DNA of 64,000 nucleotides, taken from positions 1 through 64,000 of the forward strand of contig NZ_JAGFBV010000005.1 in NCBI RefSeq assembly GCF_017948595.1, in the 5' to 3' direction. The position numbers and the translations under genes were made by a program. Shown here piece after piece: positions 17,054 through 26,297 of the stretch (within the stretch, counting starts at the first letter, position 1; each line of letters opens with the position of its first letter). Source of the stretch: Flavobacterium geliluteum (GTDB taxonomy: Bacteria; Bacteroidota; Bacteroidia; Flavobacteriales; Flavobacteriaceae). Below the pieces are notes generated by a model that was not told the DNA's origin, searched no databases, and saw only the letters and a program-made list of their open reading frames with translations.

Positions 17054-18237
17054 AAAGCATTTTTTTCGATTAATTCTTTTATTTGAATATCGAGATTAAA
17101 ATGATTTTTTGCGTGAATAAAAATGTTCTTTTTCATGTTCTGAATTTCAATCTTTCCTAGTTTCGAAATTTCGACTAAAGTAGTATTTAAGTAATCAAAA
17201 TTTTCAACTGGAGCAACCCATCCCAGATTATTTTCTGCTACAATTGTTTCGCCTTCTCCTCCTCCAAAATAAAGAATTGGAAAACCTAAAGCGCTGTATT
17301 CAAATATTTTAGAAGGAACAGATCCGTAGATTCTTGTTTTAAGTGGAACAAGCGCTATATCTAGATTTTTTAAAGTTTCATGTAAAACAGTTCGTTCTAG
17401 CATGCCGTGAAAAATTATTTTTTTATTCGGATTTTGAGCTAAATAATGCTCGATTTCGTTCTTTTCAGCACCGTCACCAAAAACATGCAATTCGATGTTG
17501 AGGTTTTCAAAATTCAATTGCTGAATAAGTTCAAAGACACCTTGTGCAACGCCCAATAATCCTGCATAAAACAATTTGATTGGTTGTTGAGCATTGTCTT
17601 GTGTTGTCAAAAAATCTGCTGTAAAATGATCGGGATAATTGCGATATAAAAAACATTTTTTTTCAGGAAAAACGGAATGAATATGTGTAATAATCTCCTC
17701 TGACTGCCCAAAAATATGGGTAGCTTTTTTGTAAATAAAACTTTCAATAAAAAGCAAAAATTGATGTGAAACACTCCCTTTTTTCAAGACTCCCAGTTCG
17801 ATCGCAGCGGTAGGCCAAAGGTCGGAAACATTAAGGATTATTTTTTTTCTTTTTAGCCAAAGCACCAAAATCGAAGTAAAAGACAGCAACAAAGGCGGCG
17901 ATTGTACAATGACTTTTTTAGGCGTTTTGGCAAACAGTAAGTAGAAGAATAAAGTGGTCGAAAAGGAGAGAGTCGAAATAATGCGCTTTAAAATATTCGA
18001 ACTATTGCTGGGATAAATCCAAAGACGTTTTAAGGTTATGTTTTGAACTTTCTCGGTAACTGAAAAGCGTCCTTTGTACTCCGGAAACAATTCGCCTTTT
18101 GGATAATTTGGTAGTGGCGAAATGACCGAAACTTTATACCCATTTTGATCTAATTTTAAGGCTAATTGCTCGATTCTATTGGCGGCTGCACCTTTTTCGG
18201 GCGGATAATAGTTAGATATAATTAAGATGTCATTCAT
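17050..18237 (-). CDS. Glycosyltransferase family 4 (WbuB-like)
   Basis: The 395-residue protein begins MNDILIISNYYPPEKGAAAN, as WbuB/WbnH-type N-acetylfucosaminyl or related transferases do. LFYAGLLGVAQG and PSKIFEYSALGFPILYFGGG mark the C-terminal donor-binding half. It shares one base with the stop of wecB just upstream, so the two are one operon, and it may use a sugar derived from ManNAc or another HexNAc. The exact donor is inferred only. Confidence 0.85.
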   Translation of the reverse strand: MNDILIISNYYPPEKGAAANRIEQLALKLDQNGYKVSVISPLPNYPKGELFPEYKGRFSVTEKVQNITLKRLWIYPSNSSNILKRIISTLSFSTTLFFYLLFAKTPKKVIVQSPPLLLSFTSILVLWLKRKKIILNVSDLWPTAAIELGVLKKGSVSHQFLLFIESFIYKKATHIFGQSEEIITHIHSVFPEKKCFLYRNYPDHFTADFLTTQDNAQQPIKLFYAGLLGVAQGVFELIQQLNFENLNIELHVFGDGAEKNEIEHYLAQNPNKKIIFHGMLERTVLHETLKNLDIALVPLKTRIYGSVPSKIFEYSALGFPILYFGGGEGETIVAENNLGWVAPVENFDYLNTTLVEISKLGKIEIQNMKKNIFIHAKNHFNLDIQIKELIEKNAF

Positions 18238-19325
18238 TATTTTTTATCCACTAAAATTGAAATAATTCTCTCAGAAGCTTTTCCGTCCCAAAGTTCTGGA
18301 ATACCAGCTTTTTTAGGTCCATTTTGCAAAAAGGCAGCAAAACGTTCTCTTAAATTATCTAATGAAGTTCCCACGATAGTATTGGTTCCAATGGTTTCGG
18401 TCTCGGGTCTTTCGGTATTGTTTCGCATCGTAAAACAAGGAATTCTAAGCACGGTAGTTTCTTCAGAAATACCGCCGCTGTCTGTGATTACGGCAAAACT
18501 ATTTTTTATCAAATACATAAAATTGAGATAGCCTTGTGGCAAAACAAAGATGATATTTTTGAAGTTTGTCTGGTTTTCACTCAAAATGGCCTGTGTTCTT
18601 GGATGAATCGGAAACAATATTTTTTTATCTCCAACCAAAGTGTCAATTCCTTGAAGAAGCGCCACCAAAGACGAAACTTCGTCAACATTGGCAGGTCGAT
18701 GCAGTGTCAAAATGATGTAGTTTTTTTCGCTTAACTGATGTTCATTCCAAAAATCAGGAACTGAAATTCGGTTTAAATTTTGGAGTAAAGTATCAATCAT
18801 TACATTTCCAACAAAATGCACATTTTCAGGATTACAACCCAGTTTTAGTAGATTATCAGAAGCTGACGTTGATGTGGTAAAAAAATAATCGGTAATACTG
18901 TCTGTTAGCATACGATTAATTTCTTCGGGCATTGAAAGGTCTCCAGAACGAATACCAGCTTCCACATGCGCTACTTTTGTATGACATTTTTTTGCTACAA
19001 TGGCGCATGCCATAGTCGAGTTTACATCGCCGACAACGAGAACCAAATCACAAGGATGTATAACTAATTCTCTTTCAAAAGCAATCATTATTGCCGCAGT
19101 CTGCTCAGATTGTGTACCGCTTTTTACATCCAGATTGACATCTGGTTGCGGAATATTGAGTTCCTCAAAAAAGGTATCACTCAAGTTTTTATCGTAATGC
19201 TGACCCGTATGTACTAATCTAAAAGAAATCTCAAAACCTTCATTTTGTTTCTTTTTTATAGCGTTAATAATGGGTGCAATTTTTATAAAATTAGGTCGGG
19301 CTCCTGCAATTATGGTGATTTTCAT
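18237..19325 (-). CDS. wecB: UDP-N-acetylglucosamine 2-epimerase (non-hydrolysing)
   Basis: The protein has 362 residues from the ATG at 19325, giving MKITIIAGARPNFIKIAPII, the normal WecB start. A longer frame begins at 19355, inside a -7 promoter box, and is rejected. VEAGIRSGDLSMPEEINRML and ITDSGGISEE are family signatures for UDP binding and catalysis. It interconverts UDP-GlcNAc and UDP-ManNAc. No wecC-like dehydrogenase is present, so ManNAc itself may be used, or the dehydrogenase lies elsewhere. Confidence 0.92.
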   Translation of the reverse strand: MKITIIAGARPNFIKIAPIINAIKKKQNEGFEISFRLVHTGQHYDKNLSDTFFEELNIPQPDVNLDVKSGTQSEQTAAIMIAFERELVIHPCDLVLVVGDVNSTMACAIVAKKCHTKVAHVEAGIRSGDLSMPEEINRMLTDSITDYFFTTSTSASDNLLKLGCNPENVHFVGNVMIDTLLQNLNRISVPDFWNEHQLSEKNYIILTLHRPANVDEVSSLVALLQGIDTLVGDKKILFPIHPRTQAILSENQTNFKNIIFVLPQGYLNFMYLIKNSFAVITDSGGISEETTVLRIPCFTMRNNTERPETETIGTNTIVGTSLDNLRERFAAFLQNGPKKAGIPELWDGKASERIISILVDKK

Positions 19326-19352
19326 AGGTTCGTTATAAAAACTTTCTTTTAG

Positions 19353-19360
19353 CAAAAGTA
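19353..19360 (-). promoter_or_regulatory. Promoter -7 box of the wecB operon
   Basis: Minus-strand TACTTTTG matches TAnnTTTG exactly. It lies 27 bp before the wecB ATG at 19325 and covers the longer-frame start at 19355. Confidence 0.55.
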
Positions 19361-19445
19361 AAGTTTAAATTGGAATCTGGATAGATTGAGATGTTTTCTT
19401 CAAACTTTAAATCCATTTTTAAGAACTTAAGTTATTTTGTCTAAA

Positions 19446-19475
19446 TTTTTAAGGAAAAATTTAGGACCTTAAAAA
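19446..19475 (-). terminator. Weak hairpin after the ORF6N gene
   Basis: A 9-bp stem (TTTTTAAGG / CCTTAAAAA) with a 12-nt loop lies 8 bp past the ORF6N stop on the minus strand. It is AT-rich, and the T tail after it is short. Confidence 0.35.
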
Positions 19476-19483
19476 CTTTAAAT

Positions 19484-20017
19484 TTATTTTTTATAACCAA
19501 TTTTCACTCTGGCAACTTCTTCGCTTTCTTTCTTGTCCGTTAGTTCATCTAAGTAAGAAAAAACCAATTCTATATTTTTATCATGATTCTCCAGTTTCTT
19601 TTGTATGTGAAGAATATCAACTTTAATTTCAGTTGTGTCGAGAAGCATCTGTCTTACTTTAGTGAAAATTCGCATAATCTGGATATTGGTTTGAATGGCT
19701 TTGTCGCTTTTTAGAACGCTTGACAACATTAAAATGCCGTGTTCAGTAAAAACAAATGGTAAATATTTTTGATGAGTTCCCCTTCCTTTCTTTAAGGTCG
19801 CAATTTGCGACCTTAAAGAATTGTATTCATTTTCAGTTAGTTGGAACATAAAATCTTCAGGAAATCGGGATAAATTTCTTTTTACTTGTTCATTCAATCT
19901 TTTTGTTTCGACTTCATAGAGCGCAGCCAAATCAGTATCCATCATCACTTTTTGATTACGGATAAAGTATATTTTATTAGAAATTGTTTCTTCTGAGAGT
20001 TGAGATTGATCTTCCAT
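19484..20017 (-). CDS. ORF6N domain-containing protein
   Basis: The 177-residue protein starts with the ORF6N domain at about 10-100 (IYFIRNQKVMMDTDLAALYE, then NLSRFPEDFMFQLT and FTEHGILMLSSVL). A helical tail follows. ORF6N is a putative DNA-binding domain found in phage and mobile-element proteins and in many chromosomal Bacteroidota genes; its precise job is not known. It stands alone between the polysaccharide genes and a protease gene and may be a mobile-element relic. Confidence 0.88.
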   Translation of the reverse strand: MEDQSQLSEETISNKIYFIRNQKVMMDTDLAALYEVETKRLNEQVKRNLSRFPEDFMFQLTENEYNSLRSQIATLKKGRGTHQKYLPFVFTEHGILMLSSVLKSDKAIQTNIQIMRIFTKVRQMLLDTTEIKVDILHIQKKLENHDKNIELVFSYLDELTDKKESEEVARVKIGYKK

Positions 20018-20172
20018 AAGTTTTTAATTAAAAACATAAAGAATTATAGAACTGTATTTATAGGCAATTTTATGGTCAAAAAACCATGTTAAATTTACAT
20101 TATTAAATTAAAAAAACAGTAAAATTCATATTAATAAAACTAATTTTAATAAAATTTTAAAAACTTTTTAAT

Positions 20173-21438
20173 ATGAAAAAATATGTTAAATATTTTTGGT
20201 TGGGTATTATTTTTTGCTTTTATTCGTGTCAAAATTCGGAAGAATTGGCAGTTCAAAATGTGGATGCAAATTATATTTCAATTCAGGAAGCTACTCAGAT
20301 CGCAGAAGCTCAATCTCCTCCGGTCAGTAATGTGAACGGAAAAATTTTAGGGAAAAGAAAAGTTAAAAAAACATTTTCCATAAAAACAGGACAGGAAAAT
20401 CCATCAATGTACATTATTAATTACGAAAATAATGGATTTGTAATTATTTCTGGAGACAATAGGATTTCGCCAATATTAGCTTATTCAGATAATAATTCTT
20501 TTCCAACGGAAAGTTCTGATATGCCGGAGGGAATAATAACATGGATGAAAACGATTGATCAAACCGTTAAAAAAATTAGGAAAGATAAAAAAGAACAAAG
20601 CAAAGATCTGAAAAAATTATGGCTAAGTTCTAATCACGTAAATGTTCTATATAGAAGTAACACTTCAGTAGTAACGAAAACAAGTAAAGGAAGAGCTCCC
20701 TCTTCTGCCGATTACATTACTGAGGGCGATTGTAACAATGGAGATAATATGACGACTTTGCAGTTAAGCATAGGCCAGTTACTTCAAACTGAATGGGGTC
20801 AAGGAGTTGGGTACAACGATTTGCTCGATACTAAGGGATGTGCTGCTGCTCTAAATGGACGGCCTTATACTGGATGCGTTGCAACAGCTGTTGCACAAGT
20901 AATGAGATACCATGAATATCCAGCAAACTATAATTGGAACCTAATGAATAATGGAGGCAGTTATGAAACGTCAAGATTAATGCGTGATTTAGGATATCAA
21001 GCTAATTTAAATATGAATTATGGATGTAGCAGTTCTGGTGCGGATCGTAAAGACATTGTAAGAACTTTAAGTAATTTTGGTTATCCAGCGGCTAATTATC
21101 GTAATTATGATTATGGAACGGTCAAATTTGAAATTGTTTATGGAAGACCAGTCATTTTATGCGGTTCAGAAAAAGCTGATTTTTTAATTTTTGGATCTAA
21201 AGGAGGGCATTGCTGGGTTGTTGATGGAATTAGTGAAATGCAATATTACAATTGTGTGCCAGATCCTAATACACCAGGTGAAGTAATGTCACAATTAATT
21301 AGTACTGGTGCATATTTACGAATGAACTGGGGATGGAATGGCATTTACAACGGATATTATTCTAATGGAAACTTTAATCCTCCTGGAAGTAGTTATAATT
21401 GGAGACCAGATATGATAACTAATATAAGAAATCCATAA
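20173..21438 (+). CDS. C10-family cysteine peptidase (streptopain-like) lipoprotein
   Basis: The 421-residue protein has a lipoprotein signal (CFYSC, Cys at 19). A propeptide of the Spi/C10 inhibitor type follows at about 35-110 (NNGFVIISGDNRISPILAYS). The mature peptidase has catalytic Cys in TGCVATAVAQVMRYHEYP, His in GGHCWVVDGI and the conserved MNWGWNGIYNGYY near the end. No T9SS tail is seen, so the enzyme is probably held at the membrane by its lipid. Such zymogens mature by removing the propeptide. The gene has its own terminator and no operon partners. Confidence 0.88.
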   Translation: MKKYVKYFWLGIIFCFYSCQNSEELAVQNVDANYISIQEATQIAEAQSPPVSNVNGKILGKRKVKKTFSIKTGQENPSMYIINYENNGFVIISGDNRISPILAYSDNNSFPTESSDMPEGIITWMKTIDQTVKKIRKDKKEQSKDLKKLWLSSNHVNVLYRSNTSVVTKTSKGRAPSSADYITEGDCNNGDNMTTLQLSIGQLLQTEWGQGVGYNDLLDTKGCAAALNGRPYTGCVATAVAQVMRYHEYPANYNWNLMNNGGSYETSRLMRDLGYQANLNMNYGCSSSGADRKDIVRTLSNFGYPAANYRNYDYGTVKFEIVYGRPVILCGSEKADFLIFGSKGGHCWVVDGISEMQYYNCVPDPNTPGEVMSQLISTGAYLRMNWGWNGIYNGYYSNGNFNPPGSSYNWRPDMITNIRNP

Positions 21439-21456
21439 AAAAACATTTTCTGTAAA

Positions 21457-21487
21457 TTTTCAAGGACACAAATTGCGTCCTTGAAAA
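21457..21487. terminator. Bidirectional terminator between convergent genes
   Basis: A stem TTTTCAAGGAC / GTCCTTGAAAA with T or A runs on both sides sits between the C10 protease (plus) and the CapK-like gene (minus). Confidence 0.8.
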
Positions 21488-21490
21488 TTT

Positions 21491-22801
21491 TTATAAATAT
21501 GATTTAAACTGCTTTAGTTTACCGCGATTTGTTCTTTCTAAAACATCTTTTCGAACAAAACTAAACTTTAAATTGGGTTCTAAATAGGTAGCAATGGCGC
21601 TTTCTATTTTTAGAATTTGATTAGAATTTAATGCGGTATCACTCACATACTCGATTTCAAAAGTATCTAATTTGGTTTGTTTGATGATAAATTCTTTTAC
21701 ATTTCCGTCGTCTTCGATGATGCTTTTGGTCACGTAATAAAATGTTAAACCCGGTGATTTTTTTCCGCTAGGCAAAAGGGCAATATCATTAGTTCTGCCC
21801 ATTAATTTTTTGAGAATAGGTTTTTGCAAAGTACTTTTTTCATCCAAAATCCCGATGTCGCCAATATCGTATCGTATAAAAGGATGCGCTTTATTGAAGA
21901 GAGAAGTGATCACTATTCTGCCTTCTTTTCCGTGAGGCAGAACCTGATCGTTTTCGTTCAGAATTTCTACAAAAAGTGTTTCGGCGTTGATCTGCCATTC
22001 ACCTTGAGTGTTTTCAAAAGCAATCAAATCTAGTTCTGAAGCGCCGTATTCGTTGATGATCGGAATTTTAAATTGCTTTTCCAACAATTTTTTATCCGAT
22101 TCAAAAAGCATTTCAGAGGTGACAAAACAACCTTTTAAAGTGGGACAAATTTCCTTTAAAACTATATTTTTATTTTCTAAAAACTTAGCAAATAAAACGA
22201 TAGAACTAGTATAACCATTAATGTAATCAAATTTTTTGTTTTGAAATTTTTTCAGCACTTTTTCTAAAAAAGCATCAGATAAATCAAAAACAGGGAAACG
22301 GAATCTTCGGCTTAAAAAATCTTTAAAACGCTCTTTTTGATATCCCAAAAAATGTAGCGGAATACCATAAAATCGTGCTTGATACGAATGATTAAAATTT
22401 ATATTGTACCATCCGAAACGCATAAAAATCGAAGTCCACGTAAGTGCGTGACAATATTTATCTTTGGCAAAAACAAAAGGCGTTCCGCTCGAACCAGAGG
22501 TTTTATTAAGGTAAATATTTTTTAATGTATATCCTTTTGAAAGTCTTTCCTTGAGTGGTTTTTGTAAATTTTGTTTGTTCAAAATCGGTAAATCTTCCCA
22601 TTTGTAAATAGTTTGATTTCCTGCTAATTCTTGATAAAACTTATTATTTTGCAGATGAAAATCAACGATTTCATCTTTTTTCTTTTGGAGAAAATCAGTA
22701 TATTCTGCTTCAGATAAATTCACAATTCTATCCAATTCGGCTTTAGCTTTCTTTATAGGAAAACCATTTATTTTAAGAGAAATATCAAAAAGTGATACCA
22801 T
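21491..22801 (-). CDS. CapK/phenylacetate-CoA-ligase-like adenylating enzyme
   Basis: The protein has 436 residues from the ATG at 22801. A longer frame starts at 22822, but that codon lies within a -7 box. LNKTSGSSGTPFVFAKDK is the adenylate-forming P-loop, and INEYGASELDLIAFE and HPFIRYDIGDIG are later ANL core motifs. CapK-like proteins occur in capsule and polysaccharide loci and are thought to activate an acid or amino acid that decorates the sugar chain. Its place at the end of the polysaccharide region fits. The substrate is unknown. Confidence 0.82.
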   Translation of the reverse strand: MVSLFDISLKINGFPIKKAKAELDRIVNLSEAEYTDFLQKKKDEIVDFHLQNNKFYQELAGNQTIYKWEDLPILNKQNLQKPLKERLSKGYTLKNIYLNKTSGSSGTPFVFAKDKYCHALTWTSIFMRFGWYNINFNHSYQARFYGIPLHFLGYQKERFKDFLSRRFRFPVFDLSDAFLEKVLKKFQNKKFDYINGYTSSIVLFAKFLENKNIVLKEICPTLKGCFVTSEMLFESDKKLLEKQFKIPIINEYGASELDLIAFENTQGEWQINAETLFVEILNENDQVLPHGKEGRIVITSLFNKAHPFIRYDIGDIGILDEKSTLQKPILKKLMGRTNDIALLPSGKKSPGLTFYYVTKSIIEDDGNVKEFIIKQTKLDTFEIEYVSDTALNSNQILKIESAIATYLEPNLKFSFVRKDVLERTNRGKLKQFKSYL

Positions 22802-22819
22802 TGTCAGGATAAATTTCAT

Positions 22820-22827
22820 CAAAAATA
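22820..22827 (-). promoter_or_regulatory. Promoter -7 box of the CapK-like gene
   Basis: Minus-strand TATTTTTG matches TAnnTTTG exactly, 18 bp before the ATG at 22801. It overlaps the longer-frame start at 22822. Confidence 0.6.
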
Positions 22828-22901
22828 ATATTTACCAATTACTAACAGCGAAGAATCAACAACTTTTTAAGATTTAATTATTTTTTACGTATAAAAGCAA
22901 T

Positions 22902-22909
22902 TATTTTTG
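22902..22909 (+). promoter_or_regulatory. Promoter -7 box of purD
   Basis: TATTTTTG matches TAnnTTTG exactly, 24 bp before the purD ATG. It is divergent from the CapK-like promoter. Confidence 0.6.
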
Positions 22910-22933
22910 CACCACAACTAAATACGACAACAC

Positions 22934-24208
22934 ATGACAATTTTACTATTGGGATCAGGCGGAAGAGAGCATGCTTTTGCATGGAAAATGATTCAAAGTC
23001 CGCTTTGCGAAAAACTTTTTGTTGCACCAGGAAATGCGGGAACAGCTGCAATTGCTACAAATGTTGCAATGTCTCCAACTGATTTTGATGCTGTAAAAGC
23101 ATTTGTACTTCAGGAAAATGTAAAAATGGTTGTGGTAGGCCCAGAAGATCCTTTGGTAAAAGGGATTTATGATTATTTTAAAAACGACCAAAGTTTACAG
23201 CATATTCCAGTAATTGGGCCATCAAAATTAGGGGCACAATTAGAAGGAAGTAAAGAATTTGCCAAAGAATTCCTGATCAAACATAATATTCCAACGGCAG
23301 CTTATGACAGTTTTACAGCCGAAACGGTTGAAAAAGGATGCGAATTTCTAGAAACGCTGCAGCCTCCTTATGTTTTAAAAGCTGATGGTTTGGCCGCAGG
23401 AAAAGGCGTTTTGATTATTCAGGATTTGGAAGAAGCCAAAACTGAGTTGAGAAACATGCTGGTTCATGAAAAATTTGGTGCTGCGAGTTCTAAAGTAGTG
23501 ATCGAAGAGTTTCTAGACGGAATAGAATTGAGCTGTTTTGTTCTGACAGATGGAAAAAGCTATAAAATTTTACCAACGGCAAAAGATTATAAAAGAATTG
23601 GCGAAGGAGATACAGGTTTGAATACAGGCGGAATGGGAGCTGTTTCTCCGGTACCTTATGTTGACGCAGTTTTGATGGAAAAAATAGAAAGCCGCATCGT
23701 AAAACCAACCATAGAAGGTTTTCAAAAAGACGGAATCGAATATAAAGGATTTGTATTTATTGGTTTGATTAATGTAAAAGGAGAACCGATCGTGATCGAA
23801 TACAATGTGAGAATGGGTGATCCTGAGACCGAAGTAGTGATACCTAGATTAGAATCTGATTTGGTAGCATTGTTTTTGTCTGTTGCCGATGAAAAATTAG
23901 ATACTTTCGAACTAAAAATAGATCCAAGAAGCGCCACAACTATTATGGTAGTTTCTGGTGGATATCCTGAAGATTTTGAAAAAGGAAAAGTAATTACAGG
24001 TTTAGAAACTATTACAGATTCGATTGTTTTTCACGCCGGTACAAAATTAGACAACGGAAATATTGTAAGTAACGGTGGTCGCGTACTAACGGTAACTTCG
24101 TACGGTGATGACTTTCAACAGGCCATAAAAAAATCTTACCAAAACATAGATAAACTAAGCTTTGATAAGATGTATTTTAGAAAAGATATCGGCAATGATT
24201 TAAATTAA
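22934..24208 (+). CDS. purD: Phosphoribosylamine--glycine ligase
   Basis: The 424-residue ATP-grasp enzyme joins glycine to phosphoribosylamine in purine synthesis. The start MTILLLGSGGREHAFAWKM is the conserved PurD N-terminus. VLKADGLAAGKGV and LNTGGMGAVSP are ATP-grasp/PurD motifs, and the substrate-binding segment EYNVRMGDPETE is also present. Length is normal. The gene stands alone with its own promoter box. Confidence 0.97.
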   Translation: MTILLLGSGGREHAFAWKMIQSPLCEKLFVAPGNAGTAAIATNVAMSPTDFDAVKAFVLQENVKMVVVGPEDPLVKGIYDYFKNDQSLQHIPVIGPSKLGAQLEGSKEFAKEFLIKHNIPTAAYDSFTAETVEKGCEFLETLQPPYVLKADGLAAGKGVLIIQDLEEAKTELRNMLVHEKFGAASSKVVIEEFLDGIELSCFVLTDGKSYKILPTAKDYKRIGEGDTGLNTGGMGAVSPVPYVDAVLMEKIESRIVKPTIEGFQKDGIEYKGFVFIGLINVKGEPIVIEYNVRMGDPETEVVIPRLESDLVALFLSVADEKLDTFELKIDPRSATTIMVVSGGYPEDFEKGKVITGLETITDSIVFHAGTKLDNGNIVSNGGRVLTVTSYGDDFQQAIKKSYQNIDKLSFDKMYFRKDIGNDLN

Positions 24209-24237
24209 AACCTTTTCCCCTTTTGGGATTGTAGAGG

Positions 24238-24468
24238 TTACTTTAAAAAAGAGTGAGCCGTTGTATCTTGATTTTCAGTTCCTGCAGCATCAAAAATACG
24301 TAATTGTTTAATCCAATACACGATTGCTGCAGAACAGATAATCATAAAAATCCAGTTGATTGTATTTGCACCAAACCATGTAACAAGTTCTAAATGACGT
24401 AAAAAGTCAAGCGGAGCAAATAAAATGTTAACAAATAAGTATTGTATTCCTTCAAAAAAAGCTGTCAT
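24238..24468 (-). CDS. DUF6341 family small membrane protein
   Basis: The 76-residue protein has two hydrophobic stretches (about 8-20 and 37-52) and the segment PLDFLRHLELVTWFGANTIN. I recognise it as the flavobacterial DUF6341 family, of unknown function. It is convergent with purD, which ends 30 bp away, and divergent from the DUF6427 gene. Confidence 0.7.
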   Translation of the reverse strand: MTAFFEGIQYLFVNILFAPLDFLRHLELVTWFGANTINWIFMIICSAAIVYWIKQLRIFDAAGTENQDTTAHSFLK

Positions 24469-24608
24469 AATTTATAAAATTATATGTTATTTATTGTTTT
24501 GTAACGCATTGAAGTTAAAATCCAATTAATAGAATCTTTTTTCAACTTGTTGGTTTTCCTTTTTAAACAAGTATTATATTTACAATCACAAAAGTATAAA
24601 ATATCCTT

Positions 24609-25538
24609 ATGATTACAAGCGTTTTTAGAAAATCTACACCATTAAATTATTCTTTGGTCGTAATTTTAATATTGCTTTTCTTTTTTTTGTTTCAAATTCA
24701 GGATCCATCCTGGACGAGCTCTTCTTTTTTGGTGTTCCAAAAGATAATTTTGTTGTGTTTTATTTTGGCGTCTTTTTTTCTGGTAAATTTTATCGTAAAG
24801 AAAAACGGACTCAGCAAAGACAATGGTTATTCGATATTTTTCTATTTATTATTTTTGTTGTTTTTCCCTACAATCTTTAGTAATTCGAATATAATTTATG
24901 CTAACTTTTTTGTTTTGTTGGCAGTTCGAAGATTGATTTCTTTACAGTCGTTAAAATCTTCAAAAGAGAAAATATTTGATGCTTCTTTCTGGATTTTGGT
25001 GGCTTCATTATTTCAGTTTTGGAGTATTCTTTTCTTAATTTTAGTTTTTATTTCGATAATTTTTCACGTTTCTCGCGATTATAGACACTGGATTTTGCCC
25101 TTTATAGCGCTTTTATCGGTAGGAGTTTTATTTTTATTGACGTCTTTAATCTTTAATTTTGATGCTGTTTCCTTCATTCGCGAAAGAGCGGTTGTAGATT
25201 TTAGAATTGATTATTTTAAAAATAATTACGAAAACGGAGCACTTTCTATTTATGCTTCTGTTGTATTATTTTTTCTATTTTCTATGATTACAACGCTTTC
25301 CAACAGGCCACAAATATTACATTCTTCATTCAAAAAAATAGTGGCTTATTTTGTTCTTGCAGTTGCAGTATATGTTCTTTCGCCCAATAAAAGCAACGAT
25401 ATATTGCTCTTAACAATTCCACCATTGGCAATGATGGCGGCCAGTCACGTAGAATATGTACAGCAAAAACTAAGTAACGAAATTGTTTTTTACTTACTTA
25501 TTTTGTGCAGTGCCTTTACTTTTTTCTCACAGTTATAA
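24609..25538 (+). CDS. DUF6427 family integral membrane protein
   Basis: The 309-residue protein has about eight membrane helices and begins MITSVFRKSTPLNYSLVVIL. I recognise the family as DUF6427 of Bacteroidota; no function is known to me. It overlaps the end of upp by 6 bp in a convergent arrangement. Confidence 0.7.
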   Translation: MITSVFRKSTPLNYSLVVILILLFFFLFQIQDPSWTSSSFLVFQKIILLCFILASFFLVNFIVKKNGLSKDNGYSIFFYLLFLLFFPTIFSNSNIIYANFFVLLAVRRLISLQSLKSSKEKIFDASFWILVASLFQFWSILFLILVFISIIFHVSRDYRHWILPFIALLSVGVLFLLTSLIFNFDAVSFIRERAVVDFRIDYFKNNYENGALSIYASVVLFFLFSMITTLSNRPQILHSSFKKIVAYFVLAVAVYVLSPNKSNDILLLTIPPLAMMAASHVEYVQQKLSNEIVFYLLILCSAFTFFSQL

Positions 25539-26186
25539 TTTACTGCCGTAAGCCAGATCACCGGCATCACCAAGCCCTGGAACGATATAGTTTTTTTCGT
25601 TTAGTTTTTCGTCTAAAGCCGCTACCCATAAATGACAATTTTCTGGAAGATTTTCTTCTAGATATGCAATACCTTCTGGTGCGGCAATAACAACAGCAAT
25701 ATGCATTTCTTTTGGAGTGGCGTTCTGAACCAATTTTTTATAAACCGCTACAATAGATTGACCCGTTGCCAACATGGGATCAAGCAATAAAACAGTCTTG
25801 TTATTTATGTTTGAAACCGCTTGATATTCTACAAGAATTTCAAACTCATCATCATTATTAGGATGGTGTCTGCAAGCAGAAACAAAGCTATTTTCGGCAT
25901 GGTCAAAATAATTAAGAAAACCGTTATGAAGCGGTAGTCCAGCTCTTAAAATCGAACATAAAACCAAATCATCATTGATTTGCGTCGTTTTTTTAATACC
26001 GAGCGGAGTTTGAATTTCGACATTTTTATACGCTAAGTCTTTGCTTAGTTCATAGGCTATAATTTCCCCGATTCGTTCGATATTTCTTCGAAAACGCATA
26101 CTGTCGTTTTGAACATTTATGTTTCGAATTTCACCCAAAAAATGATTTAAAACGCTATTATTTTCAGAAATATAATGAATTTTCAT
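25533..26186 (-). CDS. upp: Uracil phosphoribosyltransferase
   Basis: The 217-residue enzyme makes UMP from uracil and PRPP. LLLDPMLATGQS at 133-144 is the PRPP-binding loop, and ILRAGLPLHNGF and the C-terminal PGLGDAGDLAYG uracil-binding segment are typical. A minus-strand -7 box lies upstream at 26213-26220, and the promoter region is shared with the divergent DUF4254 gene. Confidence 0.95.
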   Translation of the reverse strand: MKIHYISENNSVLNHFLGEIRNINVQNDSMRFRRNIERIGEIIAYELSKDLAYKNVEIQTPLGIKKTTQINDDLVLCSILRAGLPLHNGFLNYFDHAENSFVSACRHHPNNDDEFEILVEYQAVSNINNKTVLLLDPMLATGQSIVAVYKKLVQNATPKEMHIAVVIAAPEGIAYLEENLPENCHLWVAALDEKLNEKNYIVPGLGDAGDLAYGSKL

Positions 26187-26212
26187 ATTTAATTTTTAAA
26201 ATGTTGAAAGGG

Positions 26213-26220
26213 CAAATATA
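26213..26220 (-). promoter_or_regulatory. Promoter -7 box of upp
   Basis: Minus-strand TATATTTG matches TAnnTTTG exactly, 26 bp before the upp ATG. Confidence 0.6.
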
Positions 26221-26269
26221 CCAAAACGAAAAATTATTGGTTTTTTTCGTACTATAAAAGTATAAAAAG

Positions 26270-26277
26270 TATCTTTG
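26270..26277 (+). promoter_or_regulatory. Promoter -7 box of the DUF4254 gene
   Basis: TATCTTTG matches TAnnTTTG exactly, 20 bp before the ATG at 26298. Confidence 0.6.
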
Positions 26278-26297
26278 TATCTCTAAAAAATAAAGAC

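Noticed and set aside
19484..20017. ORF6N gene as part of a prophage
   Set aside because: No phage structural, integrase or lysis genes flank it. Single ORF6N genes are common in Bacteroidota chromosomes.
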